Positions 45,089 through 53,832 are shown, counted from the first letter of the stretch. The stretch: 64,000 nt of DNA from Sandaracinaceae bacterium (GCA_020633055.1 JACKEJ010000011.1:124001-188000); one strand, 5' to 3'. The notes: a model not told the origin generated them from the letters alone. Made by a program: numbers and translations.

Positions 45089-45868
45089 TCATCGCGCGCA
45101 CCGGAAGCCCAGGTTCGGGACCGTGTAAGACGCGCGCAGGCTGGAGCGAAACGCGTAGCGCATGAACGCGGCATAGTCGGCGGCGTCGCGCGCCGAGACG
45201 CTGCCGCCACCGCAGAACTGCGAGCTCTCTCCGTCACCGCGCTCGCGGTTGTCGGAGTCCACCATGGCGGCGTTGAAGTCGAGCACCCACTCCCACACGA
45301 GGCCGTGCATGTCGTGCACGCCGTGACGGTTGGCGGGTGCCGCGCCCACGCGCGCCAGGGTGCCGCGCGGGGTGCCGTACCAGGCGAGGATGCGGGCCAC
45401 GAAGGCGGGGTCACGGCTCGCGTCGAGGCGCGTCTCGTCCGCCTGGGCCACCAGCTCCCACTCGTGCTCGCTGGGCAGCCGTCGCCCGAGCGACGAACAG
45501 TAAGCGCGGGCGGCGAACCACGAGACGTGCGTGACCGGCTGGCGCGGATCGGCGTCCCCGAGGTCGAGTGGCCCACCCCAGTGCGCGAGGTAGCTCTCGT
45601 CCGCGAAGAGCAGCGGCGTGGTGCCTCGCTGCCAGCGCGGCGCGCTCCGCACGAAGGCGAGGAACTGGGCGTTTGTGACTGGCGTCCGCTCGATCTCGAA
45701 GGCGGGCACCAAGACCGCCTCGGTGGCTGTCCCGCGGCCGTAGAAGGGGAAGAGCACGGCCTCGGCGACGGGCACCAGCGGCGTTCCGGCTGTCTGAGCG
45801 GCGCTGGCGAGCGCGACGCTGCCGACGAGCCCGAGCATGATGCTGGTCCACGCGAGGCCGTTCTTCAC
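45089..45868 (-). CDS. nirV: NirV: FGE-sulfatase-like protein of nitrite reductase operon
   Basis: The 259-aa protein has a hydrophobic export sequence (SIMLGLVGSVALASAAQ). The FGE/SUMF1-like domain is recognisable as IERTPVTNAQFLAFVRS, PVTHVSWFAARAYCSSLGRRLPSEHEWELVAQ, GVHDMHGLVWEWVLDF and PNLGFRCAR. NirV proteins are encoded directly after nirK in Rhodobacter and others; their role in NirK maturation is not established. A GTG start at 45868 overlaps the nirK stop (GTGA), indicating translational coupling. Confidence 0.85.
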   Translation of the reverse strand: MKNGLAWTSIMLGLVGSVALASAAQTAGTPLVPVAEAVLFPFYGRGTATEAVLVPAFEIERTPVTNAQFLAFVRSAPRWQRGTTPLLFADESYLAHWGGPLDLGDADPRQPVTHVSWFAARAYCSSLGRRLPSEHEWELVAQADETRLDASRDPAFVARILAWYGTPRGTLARVGAAPANRHGVHDMHGLVWEWVLDFNAAMVDSDNRERGDGESSQFCGGGSVSARDAADYAAFMRYAFRSSLRASYTVPNLGFRCAR

Positions 45869-47385
45869 GGATGTGCGCCTGTAGCGGGGCGGGGCATGTC
45901 CCGGCGAGCGGTGGCGACGACCTCGTTGCTGACCGGGGGCAACCGGTTGCCCATACTGGCGCGCACGTACGTGAGGACGTCTGCGATCTCGTGGTCCGTG
46001 AGGTTGGCGAAGGCGGGCATGACGCCGTTGTACGGACGCCCGCTCACCGTGATGGGACCCGAGAGCCCTGCGAGCACGACGGTGGCCAGCTCGGACTCGG
46101 GCCGTCGTAGGTAGTCGCTCGCGGCGAGCGGCGGGAAGACTCCCTGGAGGCCCTCGCCCGTGCGCTGGTGACAGGCGGCACAGACACCGCGGTAGGTGGC
46201 CTCGCCCCGGCTCATTCGCACAGCAAGCGGCTCCTGTCCCTCGGGCGCCGCCGCCAGCGCGGCCACCACCTCGGGCGCCTGGTCGCCCAGATAGATCTCG
46301 TCCACCTCTTGGCCGGAGTAGACCGTGAGCTGCTCGTCGCCGGTCACGCGCAGCATGCCGAGCGCACCCTTGTTGAACGCCCGCAGCAACGAGTGGTCCA
46401 CCAAGATATACGTGCCCGGCACCTGCACGCCGAAGTCCACCACCGAAGCGCCGCCGGCCGGCACCAGGGTGGTCTGGACGTCCTGCGTGGTGCGCGTGCC
46501 ACCCTCGAGCCACACACGGTCGAAGATCTCGCCGATGACGTGGAACGAGCTGATCAGGTTGGGGCCACCGTTCCCGAAGAAAATTCGGACGTTCTCGCCT
46601 ACGTTGGCGGTCAGCGCGCCCTCGCCCACCAGCGCACCGTCGCGGCCGTTGAAGATGACGTAGGACGGGTTCTCGTCGATGGCGCGCTGCATGTCGAACG
46701 GCTGCAGACCCGCCGCGCGGTAGTTGCCTGTGGTGTAGAAGTCGCCCTGCATCACGTAGTACTCGTGGTCCACCTCGGGGAAGCCCTCTTCGGGCTCCAC
46801 CACGATGAGCCCGTACATGCCGTTGGCCACGTGCATGCCCACGGGCGCGGTGGCGCAGTGGTAGACGTAGACGCCTGCGTTGAGCGCCTGGAACGAGAAC
46901 TGCGTCTGATGGCCGGGCGCCGTGAACGAGCTGGTGGCGCCACCGCCGGGTCCCGTGACCGCGTGCAGGTCGATGTTGTGCGGCATCGTGTTGTCCGGGT
47001 GGTTCGCGAGGTGCATCTCCACGTAGTCACCGCGGCGAACGCGGATCATCGGGCCAGGCACGGTGCCGCCGAAGGTCCAGAAGTTGAACGTGGCGCCGTC
47101 GGCGATCTCGCGCGTCTCCTCGCGCACCTCGAGCGTCACCGAGACGCGGGCCGGGCTGGTGCGGCCGGTGGGGGGCGCTGCCATGGGGGGCACTCCCAGC
47201 TGGGCCACGACCTCGATCAGCGATGTGGGGTCCACCCGCTCCACGGGCGCCGGGAGGGCCTCCGGGTCGAGGACAGGCGCGGGTGTCTCCGCGGCTTCTT
47301 CGGCCGGGGCGGCCTCCGAGCACGCGACGGCACCAGCACACAGCGCGAGGATGACACCCAGTCTCGTGTAGGTCGTGGTTCGCAT
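45865..47385 (-). CDS. nirK: Copper nitrite reductase NirK with C-terminal cytochrome c domain
   Basis: The 506-aa lipoprotein (C22 in GAVACS) reduces nitrite to NO. All copper ligands are present: type 1 site H136, C177, H185, M190; type 2 site H141, H176 and H331 (VDHSLL); proton relay D139 and H282 (SSFHVIG). After the two cupredoxin domains, a cytochrome c domain follows with CAACH (402-406) and a candidate axial Met at 456 (NGVMPAF). This three-domain class receives electrons through its own haem. A good AGGAG lies 8 nt before the ATG. The promoter region of 61 bp holds a CRP/FNR-type site. Confidence 0.96.
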   Translation of the reverse strand: MRTTTYTRLGVILALCAGAVACSEAAPAEEAAETPAPVLDPEALPAPVERVDPTSLIEVVAQLGVPPMAAPPTGRTSPARVSVTLEVREETREIADGATFNFWTFGGTVPGPMIRVRRGDYVEMHLANHPDNTMPHNIDLHAVTGPGGGATSSFTAPGHQTQFSFQALNAGVYVYHCATAPVGMHVANGMYGLIVVEPEEGFPEVDHEYYVMQGDFYTTGNYRAAGLQPFDMQRAIDENPSYVIFNGRDGALVGEGALTANVGENVRIFFGNGGPNLISSFHVIGEIFDRVWLEGGTRTTQDVQTTLVPAGGASVVDFGVQVPGTYILVDHSLLRAFNKGALGMLRVTGDEQLTVYSGQEVDEIYLGDQAPEVVAALAAAPEGQEPLAVRMSRGEATYRGVCAACHQRTGEGLQGVFPPLAASDYLRRPESELATVVLAGLSGPITVSGRPYNGVMPAFANLTDHEIADVLTYVRASMGNRLPPVSNEVVATARRDMPRPATGAHP

Positions 47386-47432
47386 CGTCTATCTCCTGAC
47401 GCGAACGTAGGCCTCGACGGGCGGCGGCAGTA

Positions 47433-47444
47433 TGATCTGCGTCA
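47433..47444 (-). promoter_or_regulatory. CRP/FNR-type operator upstream of nirK
   Basis: On the minus strand the site reads TGACGCAGATCATA, a TGA-N6-TCA element. Its centre is 53.5 bp before the nirK ATG. A -10-like TACGTT sits at -24 to -19 of the start codon, placing a predicted transcription start about 12 nt before the ATG and the operator at about -41.5 (class II activation geometry). The same sequence is at 53014-53025. Confidence 0.75.
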
Positions 47445-47446
47445 GG

Positions 47447-49345
47447 TCAGCGCTGCGCCGCCAGCAAGACCTCGCCGAGCGCCGCCGAGAGGCCGCGCGG
47501 GTGCTTGAAGAAGGTGTAGCGGCCACCACCCAGCATCTGCGGGAGGTGGAAACGCGCGTCGTGATCGATGGCGAAGGCGTGCACGTGGACACGCTTCGCG
47601 TCGGCCTCGCGGATGGCCTGCCGTACGTCCGCCACCCCATGGCGGCCCTCGTAGCGGTCGTAGTCGTTGGGCTTCCCGTCCGTGAGGAGCAGCAGCAGGC
47701 GCCGCTGGGCTTGGGTACGGGAGAGCAGCGCCGTGGCATGCCGGATGGCGGGCCCAATGCGCGTGTAGCCCTCTGGCTCGACGCTCGCGAGGCGATGGCG
47801 CGCCCCCCGCCAAGGCTCCTGAAACCCCTTCACCACGTCGAAGCGGCAGTGCGTCCGCGTGTGGCTGTGGAACGCCCCGACGCCCAGCTCGATGTCGAAC
47901 GACGCGAGGGCCTCGCCGAGCACCAGCGCCGCGTCGATCTCGAGTTCGAGCACGCGGGTGTCGTCCACCCAGCCGTCGGTGGAGAGGCTGCTGTCCACGA
48001 GCAGCAGCACCGCGAGGGTGGGTGCGCTGCGCCGGCGCTGCCGGTTGAGGCGGTCGGGAGGCGTGGTGCGGGCCGCGAGGCAGGCGTGCCGGTCCACCAT
48101 GGCGTCCTCGTCGATCTCGATCCCGTCGAGCTGCCGCGAGCGCCAACGCCGTGACACCTCGAGCTGCTCGAGCTCGGCCCGGACGGCCTCCACCTCTCTG
48201 CGCAGCGGGAGCAGGCGCGCGGCCATCTTCTGCTCGGCGGCTGCGGCAGCCACGCGGCGGCGGACGCGCCCGGCCTGCACGTGGCACCACCCCTCACGGT
48301 AGCTGCGCCGGCGCTCGTCCCACTCGGGATACGGGATCCCGAGCGAAGCCACACCGTCCGCCACGTCGCCCGCGCCACCCTCCAGCATCACGTCCACGCG
48401 CAGCAGCGAGCGCGCACGCTCGACGCTCCGGACCACCTCGCGCAGGTCCAGCTCCTCGAGCGCCTGGGCGTGATCGGCCAGCTGGTCATCGCCGTCCAAC
48501 TCCTTCATCCCACCGGTGTAGGTCTCGGCCGTGTGCACCTTCTCGAAGGAGTGAACCAGGGGGTTCACCTCGTCCGGCTCGTCCGGCAGCTCCACGCGGG
48601 TGATGTGCTCCACCGCCCTGCCCTTCACCTCGGTGCCGCTCGGAAGCGCGTCCTGGCTGGCAGGGCCGCGCACGCTCGCCCACACGCTGCTGCTCTGCGA
48701 GCCCAGCCCACCGAACAGGGGGAAGCTGCGCAGCGGCCCGGGGAGCGCCTTGAACAGCGCCACCTGCTGTGGCCAGGGCAGGACGTGGGCGTGCTCCACG
48801 AAGGCCCGCGCTTCTTCTGTGAGCGGCAGACCCAGGCGGGCCGCAGCCCACGTGTCGAGCGCGCCCTGACGCGAGTCTAGCGACCCCACGCGCCCCGCAA
48901 GCGCTTCGGCGCCGAGCGCAACGCAGCCCTCGGCCGCCACAGGGAGCTCTTCCTGGAGCACCCGCAGGACGACATCGGACACCGCCACGGCGGCGATAGC
49001 GCGCTCGTCGGGCCCCGCGTCCGCTGGCAAGAACACGGGTGCGCAACGCATCGCGGTGGTCACGAAGGCCACACGGACCACGTACGCCAGCTCGTTGCGC
49101 TCCGGGTCTGCCGCCCACTCCATCCTCGCGGGAAGGAAGATAACGTCATCTCGGTATGACCCGTCGCCCTCGGCCTCGCGTACCTCGAGCGAGCGTTCGC
49201 CCAGCGCGCTCGCCAAGAGCCGCAGGCGCGGCACCAGGGGCTCGAGGCGCACCTCGCGCAGTAGCTGCTCCTTCGAAGGCACGGCCCCACGGCGCTTGCG
49301 CACCGCGTCGTAGAGCCAGCCGAAGAGCGCCTCGTCCCAGGCCAT
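47447..49345 (-). CDS. norD: NorD: VWA-domain protein for nitric oxide reductase activation
   Basis: The 632-aa protein has a C-terminal von Willebrand A domain with the MIDAS start LLLVDSSLSTDGWVDD and a later GPAIRHATALL/LLLLTDGKPNDYDRYEG. The N-terminal part is helical and poorly conserved. NorD acts with the AAA+ protein NorQ in maturation of cytochrome c-dependent NO reductase, probably for metal insertion. It is the last gene of ric-norCBQD, 7 bp after norQ, and ends just before the nirK promoter. Confidence 0.9.
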   Translation of the reverse strand: MAWDEALFGWLYDAVRKRRGAVPSKEQLLREVRLEPLVPRLRLLASALGERSLEVREAEGDGSYRDDVIFLPARMEWAADPERNELAYVVRVAFVTTAMRCAPVFLPADAGPDERAIAAVAVSDVVLRVLQEELPVAAEGCVALGAEALAGRVGSLDSRQGALDTWAAARLGLPLTEEARAFVEHAHVLPWPQQVALFKALPGPLRSFPLFGGLGSQSSSVWASVRGPASQDALPSGTEVKGRAVEHITRVELPDEPDEVNPLVHSFEKVHTAETYTGGMKELDGDDQLADHAQALEELDLREVVRSVERARSLLRVDVMLEGGAGDVADGVASLGIPYPEWDERRRSYREGWCHVQAGRVRRRVAAAAAEQKMAARLLPLRREVEAVRAELEQLEVSRRWRSRQLDGIEIDEDAMVDRHACLAARTTPPDRLNRQRRRSAPTLAVLLLVDSSLSTDGWVDDTRVLELEIDAALVLGEALASFDIELGVGAFHSHTRTHCRFDVVKGFQEPWRGARHRLASVEPEGYTRIGPAIRHATALLSRTQAQRRLLLLLTDGKPNDYDRYEGRHGVADVRQAIREADAKRVHVHAFAIDHDARFHLPQMLGGGRYTFFKHPRGLSAALGEVLLAAQR

Positions 49346-49352
49346 GCGCCCC

Positions 49353-50120
49353 TCAGAACACCAGGTGGACGACGTCGCGGAGAGCCCCTGCGACCTCCGG
49401 GTCGTCGGTGAGGGGGGCCACCACGGTGTGCACGCACGCCACCCGCGGGTCCACCCCGGCGCGGATTAGGCGCCCCGCGTTCACCAGCAGCCGCGTGGAG
49501 ACCGTCTCGGCGAGGCCCAGCTCGGAGAGCGAGCGGACCTTGCGCGCCAGCCCCACCAGGCGCTTGGCCACGGCGGCTTCGATGCCCACCTCGCGCGTCA
49601 CGATCTCGGCCTCCACCGCAGCCTCGGGGTAGGTGAAGTCAATGCCCACGAAGCGCTGCCGCGTGGACGGTTTCAGCTCTTTGGGCCCGCGCCGGTAGCC
49701 CGGGTTGAAGCTAGCCACCAGCTGGAACTCGGGGGGCGCGATGAGCCGCTCGGCGTGCCGGTCCACGAACAGCTCGCGGCGGTGGTCGGTGAGCGGGTGG
49801 AGCACCACGATCACGTCCTCGCGCGCCTCGGCCACCTCGTCCAGATAGAGGATGGCGCCCTCACGCACCGCGCGCGTGACGGGACCGTCTTGCCAGACTG
49901 TGTCGCCACCGCGCACCAGCCAGCGCCCGAGCAAGTCCGCCGCGCTGGTCTCGTCGTTGCACGCCACTGTGACCAGCTCGCGCTCGAGGCGGTGCGCCAT
50001 CGCCTCCACGAAGCGTGACTTGCCACACCCGGTGGGCCCCTTGAGCAGCACGGGGAGCCGCTGGGCGTAGGCCGCGAGGAAGACCTCCTCCTCGCGACCG
50101 GTGGCTCGGTAGTACGGCAT
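49353..50120 (-). CDS. norQ: NorQ: MoxR-type AAA+ ATPase
   Basis: The 255-aa protein has Walker A LKGPTGCGKSRFVEA, Walker B AILYLDEVAEAREDV, sensor 1 VASFNPGY and the arginine-bearing helix STRQRFVGIDF, as in the NorQ/CbbQ family. It partners with NorD to assemble NO reductase. The ATG at 50120 overlaps the norB stop by one base; a GTG three bases upstream is also possible. Confidence 0.93.
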   Translation of the reverse strand: MPYYRATGREEEVFLAAYAQRLPVLLKGPTGCGKSRFVEAMAHRLERELVTVACNDETSAADLLGRWLVRGGDTVWQDGPVTRAVREGAILYLDEVAEAREDVIVVLHPLTDHRRELFVDRHAERLIAPPEFQLVASFNPGYRRGPKELKPSTRQRFVGIDFTYPEAAVEAEIVTREVGIEAAVAKRLVGLARKVRSLSELGLAETVSTRLLVNAGRLIRAGVDPRVACVHTVVAPLTDDPEVAGALRDVVHLVF

Positions 50121-51532
50121 CACGCCTCGGCGGCGTCGAGCGCGCTGCCCGACGCGGCGTCAGCGCCGGCACCCTCGTCCTCGTCCTCGTCGAGCGCGGG
50201 GGCGCCACCCTGCACCTCACCCTTGGGGAGCCCGTGGCGAATGAAGTTGTAGATGAAGGCGGTGACCCCCACGGTGAAGAGCGAAGCTGCGAGGATGAGG
50301 CCCCAGAAGTGCACCTCCACCTCCTCCTGAACGGCCAGGAACTCCATGCCCATGCGGCGCTCGAGGACCACCTGTGAGACACCGGCCACCCCGAAGGCCA
50401 GGGTCATCGCGATCATGCCGATGTTCGACGTCCAGAACGCGACCGTTGCGCTCGGAGTGTCATACAGCTTGCGCCCAGACAGCAGCGGCATGGCGTAGGT
50501 GATGATGGCGAGGATCAACATCGCGTACGCGCCCCAGAAGGCCATGTGCCCGTGCATCGCCGTGACCAGCGTGCCGTGCGTGTATAGGTTCACTTGCGGC
50601 AGCGTGTGAGCAAAGCCCAAGAAGCCCGCGCCCACGAACGACATGACGCAGCAGCCCACCGTCCACGCGAGGGCCACCCGGTTGGCATGCTTCCGCCCTC
50701 CCTTCTTTGCCATGGTGATGCCGTACATGGCCATGCCCAGAAAGGCGAGCGGCTCGAGGGCGCTGAAGATGCCGCCAATCCACAGCCAGTAGCGCGGCGT
50801 GCCGATGTAGTAGTAGTGGTGGCCCGTTCCGAGGATGCCCGAGAGGAACGTGAGTCCGACGATCACGTAGAGCCACTTCTCGATGACCTCACGATCGATG
50901 CCCGTGAGCTTGATCAGCAGGAACGCCAAGATCCCGCCCATGATCAGCTCCCACACACCCTCCACCCAGAGGTGCACCACCCACCAGCGCCAGTACGAGT
51001 CCTCGGTCTGGCTGTCCGTGGGGATCATGCCCGGCAGATAGAGAAGCGCCGCCATCAGGAGGCCGAAGAAGAGAACGGAAGCGGTGGTAGTGACGCGCTT
51101 GCCCTTGAGGATGGTCATCCCGATGTTCGCAATGAAGAGCAGCACGTCGACCACCACCAAGTAGTCGAGCGGCCGCGGGATCTCGAGGAACTTGCGGCCC
51201 TCCCACCACGAGAAGTGGAACCCGATGATGGCCGTCACACCCACCGCGACGAACGCCGCCAGCTGGACCACCGCGAGCTTGGGCCAGAAGAGTTCACGCT
51301 CGGCCTCTTCGGGCACGATGTAGTAAGCCGCCCCCATGAAGCCGCACAGGTTCCACATCACCAAGAGGTTGGTGTGCGTGGCGCGCGCCGTGTGGAAGGG
51401 GATGACGTCGTGCAGCCCATCCATTCCCGCGTGCGCGAACGCCATGATGAAGCCGTAGACGATCTGCAGGCCGAAGAGGAGCATGCAGGTCGCGAAGAAC
51501 CAGTACGCGATGCGCTGTGACTCGTATTTCAT
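50120..51532 (-). CDS. norB: Nitric oxide reductase subunit B (cNorB)
   Basis: The 470-aa haem-copper-superfamily enzyme has 12 hydrophobic helices and reduces two NO to N2O. Candidate ligands, by alignment to known cNorB positions: haem b H53 and H329; haem b3 H327; non-haem FeB H187, H238, H239 and E191. E195 and E260 of the proton path are also present. The length and motif THTNLLVMW are those of the short, cytochrome c-dependent form (not quinol NorZ). The C-terminus has an acidic low-complexity tail. The ATG overlaps the norC stop (ATGA). Confidence 0.96.
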   Translation of the reverse strand: MKYESQRIAYWFFATCMLLFGLQIVYGFIMAFAHAGMDGLHDVIPFHTARATHTNLLVMWNLCGFMGAAYYIVPEEAERELFWPKLAVVQLAAFVAVGVTAIIGFHFSWWEGRKFLEIPRPLDYLVVVDVLLFIANIGMTILKGKRVTTTASVLFFGLLMAALLYLPGMIPTDSQTEDSYWRWWVVHLWVEGVWELIMGGILAFLLIKLTGIDREVIEKWLYVIVGLTFLSGILGTGHHYYYIGTPRYWLWIGGIFSALEPLAFLGMAMYGITMAKKGGRKHANRVALAWTVGCCVMSFVGAGFLGFAHTLPQVNLYTHGTLVTAMHGHMAFWGAYAMLILAIITYAMPLLSGRKLYDTPSATVAFWTSNIGMIAMTLAFGVAGVSQVVLERRMGMEFLAVQEEVEVHFWGLILAASLFTVGVTAFIYNFIRHGLPKGEVQGGAPALDEDEDEGAGADAASGSALDAAEA

Positions 51533-52233
51533 GGGGCGCTCGTTCCGTCGTGGAGAGTGGCGAGATAGGTGGTGAGCGAGGCGACCTGCTCGTCGGTGAG
51601 CGGCAGGTCAGGCATCGCGGTGCCGGGCCGCACCGACTGGGGGTTGCTCAGCCAGCGGCTCAGGTAGTCCTGGTCGAAGCGGCTGCCGACGCCGTCGAGG
51701 GCCGGCCCGACCGTGCCGCCACGGCCACCGACGGCGTGACAGGCGGTGCACATCTGGTCGAAGATGGGAGGCCGCCCGTCGGCGACGGGCACCTGGACGG
51801 CGGAGCCCATGTGCGCTGCCAATGGTGGGTCTGCCGGGAACCCGTTGAGGTCCATCTCGTCCACCCAAGCGAAGAACGCGACCAGATCGCTGATCTGCTG
51901 CTCCGTGAAGTCGTACTGCTGCATGCGACGCCGCCCGGGGTACATGGCCTCGGGGTCGCGCAAGATGGCGGAGATGAACTCGGGCCCGCGGCGGGAGTGC
52001 ACGCGCGTGAGCTCGGGGGCGTAGTAGGCCCCTTCGCCGAGGATGGTGTGACAGCCCATGCAGTTGGAGCTGTCGAAGAGGTGCTTGCCGCGGATGGCCG
52101 CTGGCGTGAGCAGATGCTCGTTGGTCTGGCCCGGGATCTGTCGGAAAGTGTCCACCGTCAGAAGAACGAACGAGAGGCTGCAGAGCCCCGTCCCGACGAG
52201 GAAGAACATGCGTGCTGCCGACTTCGAGAGCAT
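51529..52233 (-). CDS. norC: NorC with a second cytochrome c domain (dihaem)
   Basis: The 234-aa protein begins with the typical NorC membrane anchor (FFLVGTGLCSLSFVLLTVDTF) and first haem motif CMGCH (58-62). Normal NorC ends near residue 150; here a second class I cytochrome c domain follows with CTACH (162-166) and a probable Met ligand in GTAMPDLPLT. The extra haem could extend the reach to electron donors. It starts 7 bp after ric and overlaps norB. Confidence 0.93.
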   Translation of the reverse strand: MLSKSAARMFFLVGTGLCSLSFVLLTVDTFRQIPGQTNEHLLTPAAIRGKHLFDSSNCMGCHTILGEGAYYAPELTRVHSRRGPEFISAILRDPEAMYPGRRRMQQYDFTEQQISDLVAFFAWVDEMDLNGFPADPPLAAHMGSAVQVPVADGRPPIFDQMCTACHAVGGRGGTVGPALDGVGSRFDQDYLSRWLSNPQSVRPGTAMPDLPLTDEQVASLTTYLATLHDGTSAP

Positions 52234-52240
52234 GGCGGGG

Positions 52241-52966
52241 TCAACCTCGAGCCGAAGAGGAGTTCAGCACCTGCTCGAGCTCGAGCGCGCGCGGGAAGAG
52301 CACGTTGGACTCGAGGTGGATGTGCTGGTGCAGGTCCAGCTCCACTGCGGCGAGCGCTGCGTACAGGGCGCGGTAGCTCCCGCACGCGTCCTCCGGCGCG
52401 CGAAGCTGGTTGCTCAGCCGATGAATGGTCTCGAGCGCCTCGCCCGCGTCCTCGTGCTCGGCGTTCATCATGCTGATGGGGTGGAGCACCGTGCCGAAGG
52501 GTCCCGTGACGGGCCCGGTCGCCGCAGCCAGCGCCTGGATGTAGGGGAAGAGCACGCGCTCCTCTTTCAGGAGGTGCATGTTGAGTTCGTCCAGCATGCC
52601 GAGGACCACGGGAGACAGCTCGAGCAGCTCGGGGTGGGCTTCCCCGTGCACCCGCGCCACCTTCTTCATCAGCTGTTCGATGCGCGGCAGCTCCTGCCAC
52701 ATGAACGTGTGGTGCACGTCCAGGATGTGCTGGGCGAGAGTTGCGAGGGGAGCCACGCGCCAGTCGGTCTGTTCATCCTCGTGGCGCGCGGGGGCCTCGA
52801 GCTCCGCGATGACCCTGGTGGGGTCCGCACCCACCTTGGCGCAAGCGTCGCCGAGATTGCGGCGCCCTCCGCAGCAGTAGTCGATGCGGTGCGCCTCGAA
52901 GACGCGCGCCGCGTGCGGGATGGCGGACGCGAGCTCGCCGATGGTCGTCTGTAATGAGATGGTCAT
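52241..52966 (-). CDS. ric: RIC (YtfE/ScdA): di-iron protein repairing NO-damaged iron centres
   Basis: The 241-aa protein has the N-terminal ScdA_N domain with RIDYCCGG (C31, C32), followed by a hemerythrin-like four-helix bundle with many His/Glu ligands (HHTFMWQELPRIEQL, HLLKEERVLFPYI, HPISMMNAEHEDAGEAL, HQHIHLESNVLFPRA). RIC restores iron-sulfur clusters after NO or peroxide damage. It is the first gene of the norCBQD operon. GGAGG precedes the ATG. Confidence 0.94.
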   Translation of the reverse strand: MTISLQTTIGELASAIPHAARVFEAHRIDYCCGGRRNLGDACAKVGADPTRVIAELEAPARHEDEQTDWRVAPLATLAQHILDVHHTFMWQELPRIEQLMKKVARVHGEAHPELLELSPVVLGMLDELNMHLLKEERVLFPYIQALAAATGPVTGPFGTVLHPISMMNAEHEDAGEALETIHRLSNQLRAPEDACGSYRALYAALAAVELDLHQHIHLESNVLFPRALELEQVLNSSSARG

Positions 52967-53013
52967 GTTCAGCCTCCAGCCCTGAGCGTGGGGGGAAGCC
53001 GAACCGGCGGGTA

Positions 53014-53025
53014 TGATCTGCGTCA
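53014..53025 (-). promoter_or_regulatory. CRP/FNR-type operator upstream of ric-norCBQD
   Basis: The minus-strand site TGACGCAGATCATA is identical to the site before nirK and is centred at exactly the same distance, 53.5 bp before the ATG. A weaker -10-like CACGCT is at -24 to -19. It overlaps no coding sequence and lies just before the regulator stop codon at 53028. Confidence 0.75.
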
Positions 53026-53027
53026 GC

Positions 53028-53747
53028 TCAGCCGGCGACCGACTGACGCAGCACGTCGATGCTGGGCAAGACGATGCTGTCGCGGTGGATCAGCACCACG
53101 CGGCTCTTCTTCCAGACGCTGAGCGTGCGGATGACCGTCTCGACGCGGGCATCGATGTACGTGGCGATCTGCTGACGACTCAGACCAAAGGGGATGACTG
53201 TCTCGCCGCCCTCGAGTTCGTCACCGAAGCGGTCGGCCAGGTTCAGCAGGAAGAGCGCGAGGCGACGCGCCACAGTCCCCGCGGCCATCACGTCGATCTT
53301 GCCGTGCAGCAGGCGCAACTGAGCGAGCAGCGTGCGGTTCATGGCGTTGGCCACACGCGAGTCGCGCTGCATGCGCTCGATGAGGGTCACGGCGTTGATG
53401 GACAAGATGACCGCCTGTGCGCTGGCCACCACGGCGTCGGCGCCGTAGCGGCGACGCTCCAGCACCACGGGGGCGCCGGGACACTCAGTAGGCCCGAAGA
53501 ACGCCATGAGCGTGACCTCGGCCGAGGGCGTGGGGCGCCGGATCTCCACGAGCCCGGACACGATGTAGTGGAAGCTGTGCGAGTCGGCGCCATGTCGCCA
53601 GAGGAACTCGCCACGCCGCACCGTGGAGAGCGAACAGGTAGTTTCGAGCTCCAGCAGCTCGCGCTCATCCAGGTCGGCGAAGAACCGGCAGCCCCGCATC
53701 CGACGACGGAGCATCGTCTCGGTCTTCTGGGGAAGCGGGCGCGACAT
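53028..53747 (-). CDS. CRP/FNR-family regulator (NnrR/DNR-like)
   Basis: The 239-aa protein has an N-terminal cyclic-nucleotide-binding-like domain (FFADLDERELLELETTCSL, GEFLWRHGADSHSFHYIVSGLVEIRR) and a C-terminal winged helix with recognition helix SRQQIATYIDARVETVIRTL, where E and R match the DNA-contacting residues of the FNR class. It lacks the N-terminal cysteine set of oxygen-sensing FNR, as do the NO-sensing DNR/NnrR regulators. Its position between the operons and the three TGA-N6-TCA sites suggest it controls them. The start at 53747 is likely but not certain; ATG 53777 is an alternative. Confidence 0.88.
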   Translation of the reverse strand: MSRPLPQKTETMLRRRMRGCRFFADLDERELLELETTCSLSTVRRGEFLWRHGADSHSFHYIVSGLVEIRRPTPSAEVTLMAFFGPTECPGAPVVLERRRYGADAVVASAQAVILSINAVTLIERMQRDSRVANAMNRTLLAQLRLLHGKIDVMAAGTVARRLALFLLNLADRFGDELEGGETVIPFGLSRQQIATYIDARVETVIRTLSVWKKSRVVLIHRDSIVLPSIDVLRQSVAG

Positions 53748-53782
53748 GGCGCGCGACGCTAGCACGTTTTCCGGCATGGACA

Positions 53783-53794
53783 TGACGCATGTCA
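53783..53794 (+). promoter_or_regulatory. CRP/FNR-type operator between the regulator and the haem/hemerythrin operon
   Basis: TGACGCATGTCA lies in a longer palindrome ATGACGCATGTCAT and shares TGACGCAnnTCATA with the two other sites. It is centred 44.5 bp before the ATG at 53833 and 41.5 bp before the regulator ATG at 53747. A -10-like AATCCT lies at the same distance downstream on the plus strand as in the other two promoters, so it most likely serves the plus-strand operon; the resulting message would be nearly leaderless. Confidence 0.65.
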
Positions 53795-53832
53795 TAGTCG
53801 CGCACGCGCGAGGGCCCAATCCTTCGAGTGTC

